Of a DNA stretch of 64,000 bases, positions 11,159-22,433 are shown in pieces. The DNA is from Diogma glabrata (Eukaryota; Arthropoda; Insecta; Diptera; Cylindrotomidae). The DNA is taken from NCBI GenBank assembly GCA_963693315.1, contig OY856186.1, forward strand, positions 381,128,768-381,192,767, written 5' to 3'. Within the stretch, counting starts at the first letter, position 1, and each line of letters begins with the position of its first letter. Below the pieces are notes generated by a model. That model did not search any database. It saw only the letters and a program-made list of their open reading frames with translations, and was not told the DNA's origin. The position numbers and the translations under genes were made by a program.

Positions 11159-11434
11159 TTGAAAACAATATGGTGTATTCATATTTTTAACCTAGCTAAG
11201 AACGCTGTTGGAAAATTAGGTTTTTTTGGGCGATGTCGTAAGTTTTTCAATAGCGAACAGTTTCTTTTAATATACAAATCTTTTATGCGTTCCAGCATGG
11301 AGTACTGTTCTCACATATGGGGTGGAGCATTTTTTAGTAGCTTGAATTACCTTGATTCTTTTCAGCGTAGAGCTGTTAAACTGATTGGCAACTTAAATCT
11401 TACTAAAGAGCTTGATTTCTTACAGCACAGATGA
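11159..11434 (+). pseudogene. Thumb and C-terminal part of the family 2 reverse transcriptase
   Basis: The 91 residues contain FNLAKNAVGKLGFFGRCRKFF, YKSFMRSSMEYCSHIWGG and LDSFQRRAVKLIG, the common thumb region of Jockey-type reverse transcriptases. It aligns with the minus-strand family 2 copy at 8243-8870. Confidence 0.75.
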
Positions 11435-11821
11435 AATATTGCTGATAATATTTACTACAAATACATTATGGATAAACGAACTTCCAGTCCGATATTAAAT
11501 AAATTTTACCTATACTAGCAAACTTCTCGCGTTTCACCAGAGCTACTACTGTGGCCCATCCTTTTACGGTTCAAATAAAAAGGGGCTGATCTGTTGCTTT
11601 TCAACGTGACTTTTTCAACAGAGTCTCTCATCTATGGAATGCCTTACCTTCATGGGTTTTCTCCGATAGCTTTAATCCTCAAACTTAATTTATTCAAACT
11701 TAATTCTAATCCCCAGTTGGTATGGTATCTTCGGATATTTAGATATTAATTTATAATTTATTATAATTAACATTAAACAAGCCTTTGTATAAAAAAATAA
11801 CTCGTACTTATCTCAAAACGT

Positions 11822-11935
11822 TACCTTTGCCAGAATGTCACTAATGCCGATTAACGAATGGACAGCCGAAGTTATATTGGGATCAGATCATGTGATAATC
11901 AGCTTAGGTCGTTTCATCTAGAAAATAAAATCCTA
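11822..11935 (+). mobile_element. Fragment of family 1, right side of the nested insertion
   Basis: TTTGCCAGAATGTCACTAAT through GGATCAGATCATGTG matches 5600-5670 of the family 1 copy, collinear with the piece ending at 10175. The two pieces bracket the family 2 insertion. Confidence 0.75.
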
Positions 11936-11939
11936 GAAG

Positions 11940-14160
11940 AAGGCATTGGTCATATGCAGTGGTTGATATCATATTCCTCATCATGTCATCTGGAGAAGCT
12001 CAGACACTAGAAACCTTATTATATGCAACTTAGGTTGCAAACTAACATTCTTCACCAGAAATAAACAGACAGCCCTAGATGTGTCTGCTATCTCCGCATC
12101 ATTTTATCATATAGTCAACGACCGAGCGAAAGGTGTCGAACGAACACTCTCTTTCAGAAATTTGTTACCCCACAGTTCTCTATTTCCAACCCTTTAATAA
12201 ACCAGCTTTTTAGAACTGAAAAAGAATGGATTGGGAACACTATAAGGAAGTTTTTGAGGTAACGTTCTATCAAGCAGCATTGAAACTCCCAGCAATACCG
12301 TTGAACAAGTCAAGCGATTGAAAGGGAATTTAATGACTATGTTTAATAAGTTTCTACAAATTGCTTGCCACTAAACAAACTTAGGTGATATCAAAAATGT
12401 CCGTGGTGGAGTTTAGAGCTAAAAATAAATCAGCGGGGCTTTTTCACCTAGTCAAACTGAGGACTCCAGATAAAAATGATCTTTGAGGTTATAAGAAAGG
12501 ATGACGAATGGTCAACAGGAAATCCTGGAGACTTTTTTGTGAAAATATTGATGAATCGCCGGAAGCTTCTAGACTTAGAAAAATCATTGCAACTCAATAA
12601 TATAAGTCTATCTGGTTAAATCGGATTACTTCTAGTCTGAAAACTAGAATTTAAATCGTTCAAGTCAGTCGGTCCTGATACGGTTGTACTTGCTGAACTA
12701 CAGAATACCTTAAACCTTGACTATGGATAGTTGAAAACAGATTTTACGGCCTGCGTTGAGATGCCTCATACCTACTTAATGCACCGAAGTCAACGTAGTT
12801 TTCCTACCTAAGACAAGGAAAACATTTTAATAGTACTCCAAAGACCTGAGTGACTTATCAGTGTCATCATTCCTTCTTGAAATGCTGGAATAATTCACGT
12901 CCCTCTTCTAAACGGCACTGTACTCTATTATGCATTTTCGAAAATTCTTTGGACCAAAAGTCAAAACGAATATACTCTGATAGCTTTTTAGGATATCGAT
13001 GGAGCGTTTAACAATAGATTGCCTGATGCTATCACTGCAGAGGCACTGGCAGAACTGGATGTAGAGGGGTCCTTCCTTGGTAATGCTGATCGAACGCATG
13101 CTGCTCTGTAAGAACATAAACACTGAGTGAATCTACAAACAATAGAACTCTAGCCATGGAACTTGACAACTAACAGCTGAACAACGAAGCTGAAGATAGG
13201 TTTTAAAGTAATGGTCTACCGCCGATGATTTCGCAATTTCGGTATCGAGAGGGAATGCTCGACAACGTTAAGAGCGAATACAAAATGTACTTGTATTAAC
13301 ATCAACATGAACGAAAAAGTGTGGGGTAGGAATAATCCCTGCAAAAAACAAAACTGATTTCACCAGAAAATACAAAATCCCTGATATTGACTTCATAACC
13401 CTAGAGGGTAAGGTTTGGTAGTTTTAGAACAAGCAAAATCCCTAGGTACTTTTATCAGAGAAATATCAGAAATATCAGAGCAAGAGCAAAAAAAACCCAA
13501 CGGTAGCACTATACTTATGCAATGAATATGGAATTGGTTAGAAAAAGTGAAAACATTGACTTGCCTGTTCACGTGTGGGACGATACGAACAACGTCCATT
13601 CGGGCAATGGTAATTTTGCATCTTCTACCTTTTGATGAGGTAGGTCAACAAATAGCATCTATTACAAACCTTTGAACGGTACGTCAGATTGGATCAGTAA
13701 TCGCATCCGAACTGCATAATTATTTTCGAGCAAGAACTCAAAAGAACATTGAATACATCCCTCCTGGACTATGCTTTGAAAGGGATTTCAGTACTCCCAT
13801 GCCCTCCAGAAAGGCATGGAGACTTTGTGAAGGATGTTATACGGCATAAGTCATAACCAGATTTCTTTCAGACTAGATGGTGGTCTGCAAATTTTCTTAC
13901 CTTCCAATATTTCTCAGGGAAGGCATGAAAGGTTGACGGTGAATGAATTAATGGCATTTTTACGAATGGGTTCAATCCCGAATAAAGAGTGGGCCAGATA
14001 TCTGTGCGTAAGCGAAATATTTCTTCATGTTTAACAATATTACTGGTCACGGGATCCTTGGAGAACCAGCAAAAAAGCTTAGCCTGTCCGTCAATATGTT
14101 TTGCAGAAACTGTAAGCATGAAGAGGTGGTCCATCTGGAAATTTATTTTGGAACGCACGT
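11940..14160 (+). mobile_element. Heavily decayed R1-like non-LTR retrotransposon
   Basis: In broken frames I can read an endonuclease-like piece (CKLTFFTRNKQTALDVS near 12030), RT pieces (FKSVGPDTVVLAELQ near 12660; DIDGAFNNRLPDAI near 12992) and a C-terminal Cys/His motif (FCRNCKHEEVVHL near 14099). These resemble R1-clade elements, where the first catalytic Asp sits in an LDIxGAFD context. Every frame is interrupted many times. Most of the 2.2 kb is otherwise featureless, and the boundaries are uncertain. Confidence 0.55.
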
Positions 14161-14284
14161 ATTAAAAACTCACCGAGCTCAGTAACGTTTAATTAGGGGA
14201 ATAAGCAGAAGCTCCAACTGGTTCGAGTATGAAAGAGATCCTGTACTTGAAATAACGAAATCTAGATTAATAAATGCTATAACA

Positions 14285-14383
14285 ACCCAAACACCTTTCG
14301 TCGAAATTTTTGTGATGGTCCTTGCTCGGAATTGGGTTCCGAGTACTTCTGGGGCGTAGACCCGTCCATCTTGAGAAACAAGG
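14285..14383 (-). mobile_element. Inverted 5' end fragment of family 1
   Basis: The reverse complement of this 100-bp stretch reads from the CTCAAGATGGACGGG opening to TTTCGACGAAAGGTG, the same as 4607-4690. It directly abuts a 3' end of the same family in the opposite orientation (14385-14895). An inverted 5' piece joined to a 3' piece is the hallmark of twin priming during non-LTR insertion. Confidence 0.7.
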
Positions 14384-14384
14384 T

Positions 14385-14895
14385 ATCGAAAATTGAACCA
14401 CCTAGAAACATAAGGAAGACAGCAAGACGCTTTCTGCATGAGGTGAGAGACAATCAAGTAACAGGTAACAGGTAACATCGACGAGGTTACTTATAGAACA
14501 TGCTTAAAAGCACTTCATACAAAAGCTGTAGAGGGTACTCTAAGGAACTACGCCCCAAATAGAGTTCTAAATAAAAAGCCACCAAAAGTCGCTGATGAAG
14601 AGGTTCAATTGCCCCGTAGCACCAGATCCATCCTAGCTCAACTAAGATCCGGTTGGTCTCGCATCCTAAACAATTACATGTGTAGAATTGATCCTGAAAT
14701 TATTGACAAGTGTCCCGCATGTGAGGGCACGCCGCATGATGTAGACCACCTATTCAGATGTCCTAAAAATATAACTAACCTGACGAAGGAAGAATTGTGG
14801 TACTGCCAAAAAGCAGTAGCAGAGTTCCTATGCCTGGACATGGAGCCGGAGCATTAGCACCTAAACCATCGCTACAACAACAACAACCCAAACAG
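14385..14895 (+). mobile_element. 3' end of family 1 with intact C-terminal CCHC region
   Basis: The sequence follows 7650-8110 of the family 1 copy: RNIRKTARRFL, then an intact run of 82 codons (14609-14857) containing LRSGWSRILNNYMCRIDPE and CPACEGTPHDVDHLFRCP, a C-terminal zinc-knuckle-like motif. It ends with a CAACAACAA-rich tail near 14880, as in the other copy. A GGTAACA triplication occurs near 14460. Confidence 0.8.
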
Positions 14896-14899
14896 ATAT

Positions 14900-15780
14900 T
14901 ATCTCATATTCAAACTAGTTTATTTATGAAGAGTCCATTTTCTACGCATAATGAATTATAAATTAGCTAATGCAACAAATATACCACTCTAAACAGTATT
15001 TTATGACTTGATAAAAAATGACACAAACGCAGTTGATATATCGTCGCTTTAATAATTAATGAAACAACGTATTCGCAAAAGTGTAGTTTCGAGATAATTG
15101 TGTTTAAAGATTTTCTGATTTTCGTAAAGTCGGCAGCACTATTGAATGAATAAAGATATTGGAAAAAAAATTTCTACCAATTAATCTTGACTAATTTCCA
15201 CACAGCATATTAAAATTTCACATTGGTACCTGCTGGCTTTTCTACCTAAAAAGAGGTAAAAAGTCAATCAGGTACCTTATACGTTATTTCATTTTGCATG
15301 GAAGTACGATTAAGCCTAAAACTAATTATTATTCAAATAACGCATAATATTCTTACAATTTTTTATTTATATGAACCGGCATATCATGTAGGAATGAATG
15401 ATGCTTATACAATATTTTAGATTTACCATTTCGTGTGGCGATCGTAATGTATGTAAAGTATACGACACTGATCTTACCCAAGTTATTATTCTGTAGGAAT
15501 TGAAATATCGTACATGTATTTACGGTGTTTCAATATTTAACCAAATTCAAATTTACATGTACGTTAATTAACAATATATTAATTTTCACCCCGTTATAAA
15601 AAAAATTGGAAAATGTTAAAATGCCACTTTATAGACATCCTTATGGGGAATGCAGCGCACCCATTATATAATAACAACGTATATATGGCATACGTTATTT
15701 CATTATTAAAGCGACGATATGTACAAAAGTAAGCATTATTTGAAACAATTTCTTGAGAACACAATAAACTATCCTTTTTC
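14900..15780. other. Intergenic DNA downstream of the LSM14 gene
   Basis: This likely includes the 3' untranslated region of the minus-strand LSM14 gene. A perfect-ended hairpin (GGTACCTG at 15226 against CAGGTACC at 15274) lies inside. A possible last short coding exon of LSM14, adding Lys and a stop, could start at 15490 after a CCTACAG acceptor, but this is a guess. Confidence 0.5.
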
Positions 15781-15793
15781 ATTAAGCAAAAAT

Positions 15794-18411
15794 TCAAAAT
15801 GAATTTAAAACATCATAAACATATAAACACTTACTTGTTGGACTAGATGCCGCAGGAGTTGCATCTTGTGTCTTTTGTGAAAGGCCACCGTCGTTTTGGT
15901 TGAGTCTCATATTACCTCGACCACGGTAATTTCCTCTATTATATCCTCCTCGATAACCTCCACCTGTGTTTCTATTGAAATAACCACCTCTACCTCTATA
16001 CCTAAAAATATATAAAATGGTTACTAATTGAACATAATCTAAATGCTTCGCTTTATTTTTATGAAATTTTTTATAAATGTCAATGGAATAATTTTTCATT
16101 TGAATAAAAGTTCATGAAAACAAAACAAATTGGTTAAATCGCTTATAAACAAATATAAATACATGCACATTCATACATTTTACTGTTGTGGGAGCAATTA
16201 TAACCCACAAACTTATTTATTAAAATTGAATTGCGTGGGAAAAGAAATTGTGCTCATTCATAAATTTAGATTTTATTGCGATTAAACTTTTTAGCCATCA
16301 TATATGTACGAATGCTTTAATTTGTTTATATGCAGTTATTAAAAAGCAGCATGAAATTTACCAATATTTTACATACCCTCCACGCCTTGTGGATGAAATA
16401 CCAAAGGTTTCACTATTTAATTTACGTTCTAGTCGCCAATCTGTACGATTTTTTCCTTTGTTCCTCTCAATCGATGCTTCACATGAAATATTGTCAAAGA
16501 AGGATTTAGCTTTATCATAGCCAACAGAGATTTCTTCTTCTTCTGGTTCATTATCACCAGCACCCGTTTCATTGCCAGAATCATCTTTTTTATCAGTTTC
16601 GCCATTTACCTAATTATTTAGATTCATTTAAACATGACAAAACACATTAATCGAGTTTCGTACCTGTGCCTGTGGTTCTACTTTAGCGTCGTCTCCTACT
16701 TTAAGTTTGGTTAGTTGAGATCTTAGTTCTTCAAATTTGTTATTTGCTTGTTCAAAATCATAATCACTATCAAATTTGATTGTTTTGTTTTGGCCTCGTT
16801 TTTGATTTGGTCCTGGCTGTCGGAATGTCTGCTGATCATACTAAAATTGCAGTAAATCAATAAATCAGTCAAAAATATAAATTATTTTAGTCTATTTTAC
16901 TTGATTAGATCCACCTCGGCCCCTTCCTCTTCCTCTCATACTTCCACCACGGTTCCATCCTCTATTTGGTTGATGATTATTTATTTGATGTTGTCGTTGA
17001 TTTTGCTTTAATAATTTTAAATTAAAACAGATAAGTTAGACAATCATATCACTGTAACCAAAGTAAAAATACCTGACCAGGTCGTTGGTCCATTCCCTTT
17101 TGATTGTCATTTCGTACTTCTGGCTTATTGGGATCCTGTCTTCCTGATTCCTGTCTTTCACGACCCCTTTGATACTGTCTTTTACTACCGTCTCGACTAG
17201 AAGGTCGTGGGTTATTTACTTGAACTCCCATGTCGGCAGTCGGACTTTTCCTTGATATTAAACTTACTGGAGTTGTAGATCTAGAACCACCTCCTATCAT
17301 ATCTAAAACGGATGCTAAATGTGACATAACTTTTTAATATATTGCATATCCTGACATTTATTTTATTTTAAAATAAGCACACAACAAACAAATAAGCACA
17401 TAGACCAACGAAATGATAATGAAATATTTGTATGATACGATTAGTTACGAAGCATTTAAAAAGAAATTAATGTATTCTAATTTCTACGTAAAATATATAA
17501 CGCAAAATCAAAATGATAATCGATTTTACAAGCAAATTTACAATCATAATTGATGCAAAATGATATTTCGAACAAACTATAAATAACCATCACACCTTGG
17601 TCTTTGTGTTCAACTGGATCTGGAATGGCGACGCTTAACTCACTTGGTTTTTGTTTAACCAGAGCTGCTGGTAGGGAGCCGGGCATCAATCCTGATGATA
17701 ATCCTAATCCACCATATGATGAACCAAATTGTCCCATTTGAGGTCCCATGTGAGCCATATGCACGGGGAATTGTGGTTGGAAATTTTGATGACCCATTTG
17801 ATTTTGTAGTTGCATTTGCATAATAGCTGGATCATTTGGCATAGGCGGTACATTATTTACTACACGAATATCCTTTATATCCGAACCGCGAAAAAGAATA
17901 TAATCATACACTTGACTTTGTGGTGCGATGGGATATTGTGTTTCTCGATCCTCCGTTCCAAATGAGCGCACTAAAATAATTAAAACATTTTACTTTTTAC
18001 AAAAATCTAAAAAAAAAAGGTCTAAAAATTATAGTATCTTGTTTTTTATTATAAAAGATAAACTAATATTGAATATTTTTACAACAAATTAATTGTTACT
18101 ATTTTGAAAATTATATTTATACTTTATATTATGCAAATTGACGATAGGTTAAAGAACTGTCAAATATATGTTGTTATATTTATTTTACAACAAATATATT
18201 TATATTGATTTATTCCAATGAAACTTTCCACAAACTTTTTCTGGTACATAAACATAAATAAAAATTTTTTGAAATTGTAATTAAACTTACCATTTGCTAA
18301 AGCTATTGTACATTCCTCAGGATTTACTGTAAAGAGTCGTCCTTCATATCGAATATCAGCCTTTGATATAAGACTTATTTTGGAGCCTATTTCAGGCATT
18401 CCAGTACTCAT
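15794..18411 (-). CDS. tral: LSM14 family protein (trailer hitch / RAP55), P-body mRNP component
   Basis: LSM14 proteins bind mRNA and, with the DDX6/Me31B helicase and 4E-T, repress translation and promote decapping in cytoplasmic P-bodies; fly Trailer hitch also acts in ER-exit-site organisation and oogenesis. Exons read on the minus strand: 18411-18291, 17970-17596, 17302-17073, 17005-16901, 16840-16664, 16609-16377 and 16001-15835, with GT-AG junctions and matching phases, giving about 470 residues (human LSM14A has about 460). Domains in order: N-terminal Lsm fold ([27 protein letters not shown], residues 1-75); an RSTTPVSL block near 170; RGG run near 265; FDF motif FDSDYDFE near 300; FFD box YDKAKSFFD near 367; TFG box KLNSETFG near 400; C-terminal RGG/YRGG run from about 415. 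The last junction is uncertain: the frame either runs to a stop at 15794 or splices at the GTAAGT after 15835. It is divergent with cytochrome c1, about 0.8 kb away. Confidence 0.93.
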
Positions 18412-18543
18412 TTTTAATAAAATTTAATTTTTCTTCAAGATTAATTAGATGTTAAATGATTAATATCACCATCGAAACAGAAAGAAATTTGTCTTTGTTC
18501 TTAATGGCGTTCTTTAACAGCGTATATAAACAGCTGAGAGAAG

Positions 18544-18551
18544 TGACGTCA
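18544..18551. promoter_or_regulatory. Full palindromic CRE (TGACGTCA) upstream of LSM14
   Basis: TGACGTCA, the consensus site for CREB/ATF bZIP factors, lies about 135 bp upstream of the LSM14 start codon in the divergent promoter region. The match is exact, but function is inferred from sequence only. Another exact copy near 25679 has no gene beside it. Confidence 0.4.
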
Positions 18552-18648
18552 AATCAGCGTTGAATAAATACCCAAACAACCGATCTCGACAATGTTCATA
18601 GGTAACACAAAAGAAATTATTTATTTTTTCAAAATCGAATAAAACATA

Positions 18649-18716
18649 ATATGAGGGGTGTAAAAGCACAACGGCAATATCCACTGTTTTGACGGTTGTG
18701 TTTAGACCCCTCATAT
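18649..18716. repeat. Small palindromic repeat between the divergent genes
   Basis: ATATGAGGGGTGTAAAAGCA on the left pairs with the reverse complement of TTTAGACCCCTCATAT on the right, over arms of about 22 bases with a loop of about 20. It looks like a mini-MITE in the LSM14/cytochrome c1 intergenic region; ATAT on both sides may be its target duplication. Confidence 0.7.
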
Positions 18717-19204
18717 ATACTCGATAAAAACATTATTACGCAAAAATAAACATGAGGAACCTGTTTAGGTGAATACATGAGTAGGTTAATTCTGCAAAAA
18801 ATCGTAAGTCTACGATTTGGTTGAATAACTCAACTATTTATATATTAAATGCAAATCTTTTTGTAAAAGTACAATATGTATGTAAAGTTTTGTAATATCC
18901 AAATCTTACAACAAATTATTTAACATTTAAATTTCTTTATAAATTTGAATATTTTTAGATTTTTGTGCTAACATATAGATCGCGCCTTTTTACTTTTTAA
19001 TACTGCAGAACCAAATACCTACTTGTCTTTAAAGTTTTTTAAAATTCACTATTAATTTATCTTTACCATCAATAATTAAAATCAAGCTTCATATAATTTT
19101 TTTGTTTTATGTGATAAGGATATTTTTGTATTTATTGAAAAAAAATTACTTTTTGCAAAAGTCAATTCCTTCAAAAGTCAAATTATAAGTTTAGTTCAAC
19201 CATC

Positions 19205-20666
19205 ATGGCGGCCACAATTGGGAGGTTCTGTCGAACAGAACTATTAAAATCGAATAAAACAGTTGCCTTGCAAAAGGTATAATTATTTTAGTTTCATAAA
19301 ACAACCATAAACCTATTTATTATATATAATGTATTTTGTGAAGTTGTTTAATTGATAAAATTGACCAATAAATTTTGATTAGAAAATGTCATTTTCTATT
19401 ATTTCTCTAGTTATGTATAAATAAATTGATGTTACATCACTCCCACTAAGATTACGATAAGAATTAACTTTTTAAGTTTTGTTTCTTTATAAAATTATGA
19501 AAATAACGTAGAATAATCTTACTTTATATAAAATTTTCAATCATATTATGTAATACTGACGTTTACTGAAACTTTCCATAATTTAGATCAGCCATCTAAG
19601 TACAGCCCGAACATGGAACAAATCGCAAAAAAGGGTACATTAAATTCACCTGATACCGTTATTTTTTATTCATGGATTTATTTATTCTTAAAATTCTAGT
19701 GGCTGTCTACAATCGGTGTTTTAACTGGTGGAGTCGGCGCTTTGATATTCTCTTTAGAGAAATCAATAAAAGCATCTGAGACTGAAGTTCATCCTACTAA
19801 AATGCCATGGAATCATAATGGATTAATAGCCTCTTTAGATCATACAAGGTAAGTGTATATAGTTTAATTCGTACAGATCGGTAACCGTTTTTTACAGTGT
19901 TAGACGTGGCTATGAAGTTTATAAACAAGTATGTGCGGCATGTCACTCCATGAAATATTTAGCATACCGTAATTTAGTTGGTGTTACCCATACCGAAGCG
20001 GAAGCGAAAGCAGAAGCAGAACAAATAACGGTAACAATATAAAATTTTTGTGTCAAAGATAATTTCTATTATTGTTTACAGGTAAGGGACGGTCCTGATG
20101 AAACAGGAAATTACTTTGATCGCCCCGGCAAATTATCTGATTACTTCCCAAATCCGTATCCTAACGAAGAAGCAGCTCGGGCGGCGAACAATGGGGCATA
20201 TCCACCAGATTTAAGTTATATTGTGGCGGCACGGCACGGCGGTGAAAATTATATATTTGCCCTCTTAACTGGTTATACAGACGCACCAGCTGGAATTGTA
20301 TTACGTGAGGGTCAATATTATAATCCATATTTCGCAGGTGGTGCTATTTCTATGGCACAAGCATTGTATAATGAGGTGGTTTCTTTTAGATAGAAAAAGC
20401 TGGGCATGAATAAACATAATATATCATTTCAGATATTAGAATATGATGATGGAACACCAGCCACTGCAAGTCAACTAGCTAAAGACGTAGCTTGTTTCTT
20501 GAAATGGACCTCCGAACCAGAACACGACGATCGTAAACGCATGCTCATTAAAGCTGCTGGAATGTTTACATTTTTAATCATTTTAACTTATTACATCAAA
20601 AGACATAAGTGGTCCAGTCTTAAGTCACGAAAAATAGTTTTCAAACCAAAATCTAGTGACAAATAG
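19205..20666 (+). CDS. Cyt-c1: Cytochrome c1, heme protein of mitochondrial complex III
   Basis: Cytochrome c1 passes electrons from the Rieske iron-sulfur protein to cytochrome c in the bc1 complex, on the outer face of the inner mitochondrial membrane. Six exons with GT-AG junctions and matching phases: 19205-19276, 19587-19634, 19700-19848, 19898-20030, 20082-20375 and 20433-20666, giving 309 residues, close to the fly protein. Residues 1-40 are rich in Arg, Ser and Thr (mitochondrial presequence), followed by a hydrophobic Gly-rich stretch ([15 protein letters not shown]) that acts as the sorting signal. The heme-binding CAACH is at residues 102-106; the axial Met is Met225 in [16 protein letters not shown] and [15 protein letters not shown] are family signatures. 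A single membrane anchor lies near 270-287 ([12 protein letters not shown]), followed by basic residues. The reading frame is intact and the gene is probably functional. Confidence 0.97.
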
Positions 20667-20693
20667 ATTAAATTAAACAAATATAGAAAATTC

Positions 20694-20700
20694 CAATAAA
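20694..20700 (+). terminator. Polyadenylation signal of cytochrome c1
   Basis: An AATAAAA word lies about 30 bases after the stop codon. It is the first such signal downstream and fits a very short 3' untranslated region; other candidates lie further on near 20790. Confidence 0.55.
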
Positions 20701-20709
20701 ATGGGTAAA

Positions 20710-21300
20710 AAATAGATAACCATCGATTAAATGATACACAAACCTAACAAATTGTAAATGTTTAATATCAGTTACACAAAAAGGAATAACAAATAAATTT
20801 TAGGAATCAATCTGAGTTTAATTCTAATATTTCATTACAGTGTAAATTGTTTTTGTTTACTTTGTATTTATTTTATTTATTTGTAATAAGAAAAACAAAA
20901 TTATTTAAATATCCATTATTATATTAACTGTTTGTCAAAAATATATCTATAATTACTATCCATCATGAGTAATATGTAAATGTTCCCAATTGATTAGAAC
21001 TTTCTTAATCTTAATTTATTCAAAGAGAGAGAGAGAGAGAGATCATGGATGTTTAGTTCAAAAGATAATCAATGCAATCGATTAAGCAAAAATTTACAAA
21101 ACGAAAGTGTCAAAACTTACGACTGGGTCAAGTTTTTTGCCGTTCCATTAATTCTTTAAATCCTAGTACTAAATCTTATTTCTGTTACTTTAGCATCGAT
21201 CATTTCCCGTAAGGAAAGTAAGTTTGTTCGCAGAACGTTTCAGAGCTACATTTTAAACCCAAAATTGTTGAAATGTATTACCCGAATAAAACATTAAATA
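20710..21300. other. Intergenic DNA after cytochrome c1
   Basis: No gene is seen. The stretch holds a (GA)n microsatellite at about 21021-21042 and ordinary AT-rich DNA. Confidence 0.5.
21021..21042. repeat. (GA)n microsatellite
   Basis: About ten GA dinucleotides in a row within AT-rich DNA. Confidence 0.85.
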
Positions 21301-21302
21301 CT

Positions 21303-21733
21303 ATGTTTCCATGACCGAGTTAACCGGGATTATCTCGGATTATCTCGTCATGGAAACGGAGTTTTCGTTAAATTTCTTAACTCACCTTAACTCAACGAAA
21401 GTAGCGCGATTAGAGAAGGTTAACAAAATAGTAAAAATGGCGTCGCGAGTGTTTTGGAGTGAAGAGGAAAATAAAATTTTAATTGAAATTATTCAAGAAA
21501 AAAACTAGTAAATTAATAATAAAAAACATTAGTAAAATGTCCAATTTTTCCGTCGTAACCAAATCACTTTTTGTATTTTTCACTTAATGTCATCACTTAA
21601 TGTATTTTAATACACAATTTTTGCTAACTCCAAGAATTTTTATAATATCATGGAAACGATACGGATTAGCGCCGCCATGTTTTTAACTCAACGAAACTCT
21701 TAATTCGAGTTAACTCTGTCATGGAAACGTAGT
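21303..21733 (+). mobile_element. MITE with Myb/SANT-like ORF start, probably PIF/Harbinger-derived
   Basis: The ends match as inverted repeats: CTATGTTTCCATGACCGAGT on the left and, as reverse complement on the right, CTACGTTTCCATGACAGAGT. A third copy of the TCATGGAAACG word lies just inside the left end. Within it, ATGGCGTCGCGAGTGTTTTG at about 21437 encodes MASRVFWSEEENKILIEII, the start of a Myb/SANT-like domain; such a protein is the second ORF of PIF/Harbinger transposons. The frame closes after 23 residues, so this is a deletion derivative. The target duplication is not clear. Confidence 0.6.
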
Positions 21734-21739
21734 AAAAGA

Positions 21740-21962
21740 TAACTCTGGCGTGCTATTAGACCTTCGTTTCGTACTTTTTGTTCGAGTTACTGTTGCATTT
21801 TTGTTAAAATGTCTAAAACATGGAATTCCTACTTTTTGTAGCACGTGCTACGGACGATAACGACAAGGAACGGTCAAAAACAATAGAAATTGCATCTGTC
21901 ACAAAAGGCAGAATGTAAAAGTACGCATCCGTTTCTATCGGAAAAAACGATTCTAACCCATC
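21740..21962. other. Unassigned DNA between two MITEs
   Basis: No coding sequence or clear repeat is seen. It may be remnant sequence of an older insertion. Confidence 0.4.
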
Positions 21963-22378
21963 CCTGATTAAACATTCCAATTGAAAAAAATGAATTGGAT
22001 TAATCGGAATCCTGCAATGGGAATGAATGGATAGGATTCTATAGAAAATGTATATAAATAGGAATTAATTGGAAATTTCCATTGCAGAATTCCGATTAAT
22101 CCTATTTATTCCTACTAAATCTTTTGCAATTAAATCCTGTTAAATTGTTAAATTAAATCCTGTTAGATTGTTTAATTTTTTTCTAAGTTCCCTTTTCCTA
22201 TTGAATCTCTTAATTTCCGATTGAAATTCAATTGGAAATTTCCATTAGAATCCTATGGAACCTCTTTTCCTGTTGAATCCCATTCATTCCGATTGAATTT
22301 TAATTGGTAGATCGAAGTCTTCCTATTAAACCAATTCAATCCGATTTAATAGGTTTGAATTGGAATGTTTAACCAGGG
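21963..22378. mobile_element. MITE with CCCTGNTTAAACATTCCAATT ends
   Basis: CCCTGATTAAACATTCCAAT at the left pairs with the reverse complement of the right end, CCCTGGTTAAACATTCCAAT. The interior is AT-rich with many GGAATT/AATTCC words. A decayed relative of the right end (GTTTAAGCAGGGC) lies near 23464. I cannot name the superfamily. Confidence 0.65.
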
Positions 22379-22433
22379 TTATAAGTTATAACAGATCGTA
22401 AATTAACATAAATTAGTGAAAAGATGATACACT

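Larger units (their letters stand above)
10180..11815 (+). mobile_element. Family 2 non-LTR retrotransposon, internally deleted, inserted into family 1
   Basis: An endonuclease start (MAKLSINFANIRDLNINHH near 10234, LYLQNLKPDILFLTET), a VLGDFNVHNKEW block near 10630 and a GSDHNLIPTQL block near 10885 are followed abruptly by reverse transcriptase C-terminal sequence (FNLAKNAVGKLGFF, SSMEYCSHIWGGA, LDSFQRRAVKLIG at 11187-11400). The whole RT core is missing, so it has a large internal deletion near 11030-11160. It is flanked by the interrupted family 1 sequence with a possible AAATAA or AATAA duplication at the junctions. It ends with GGTATCTTCGGATATT near 11725, shared with the minus-strand copy at 8165. 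Confidence 0.75.
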
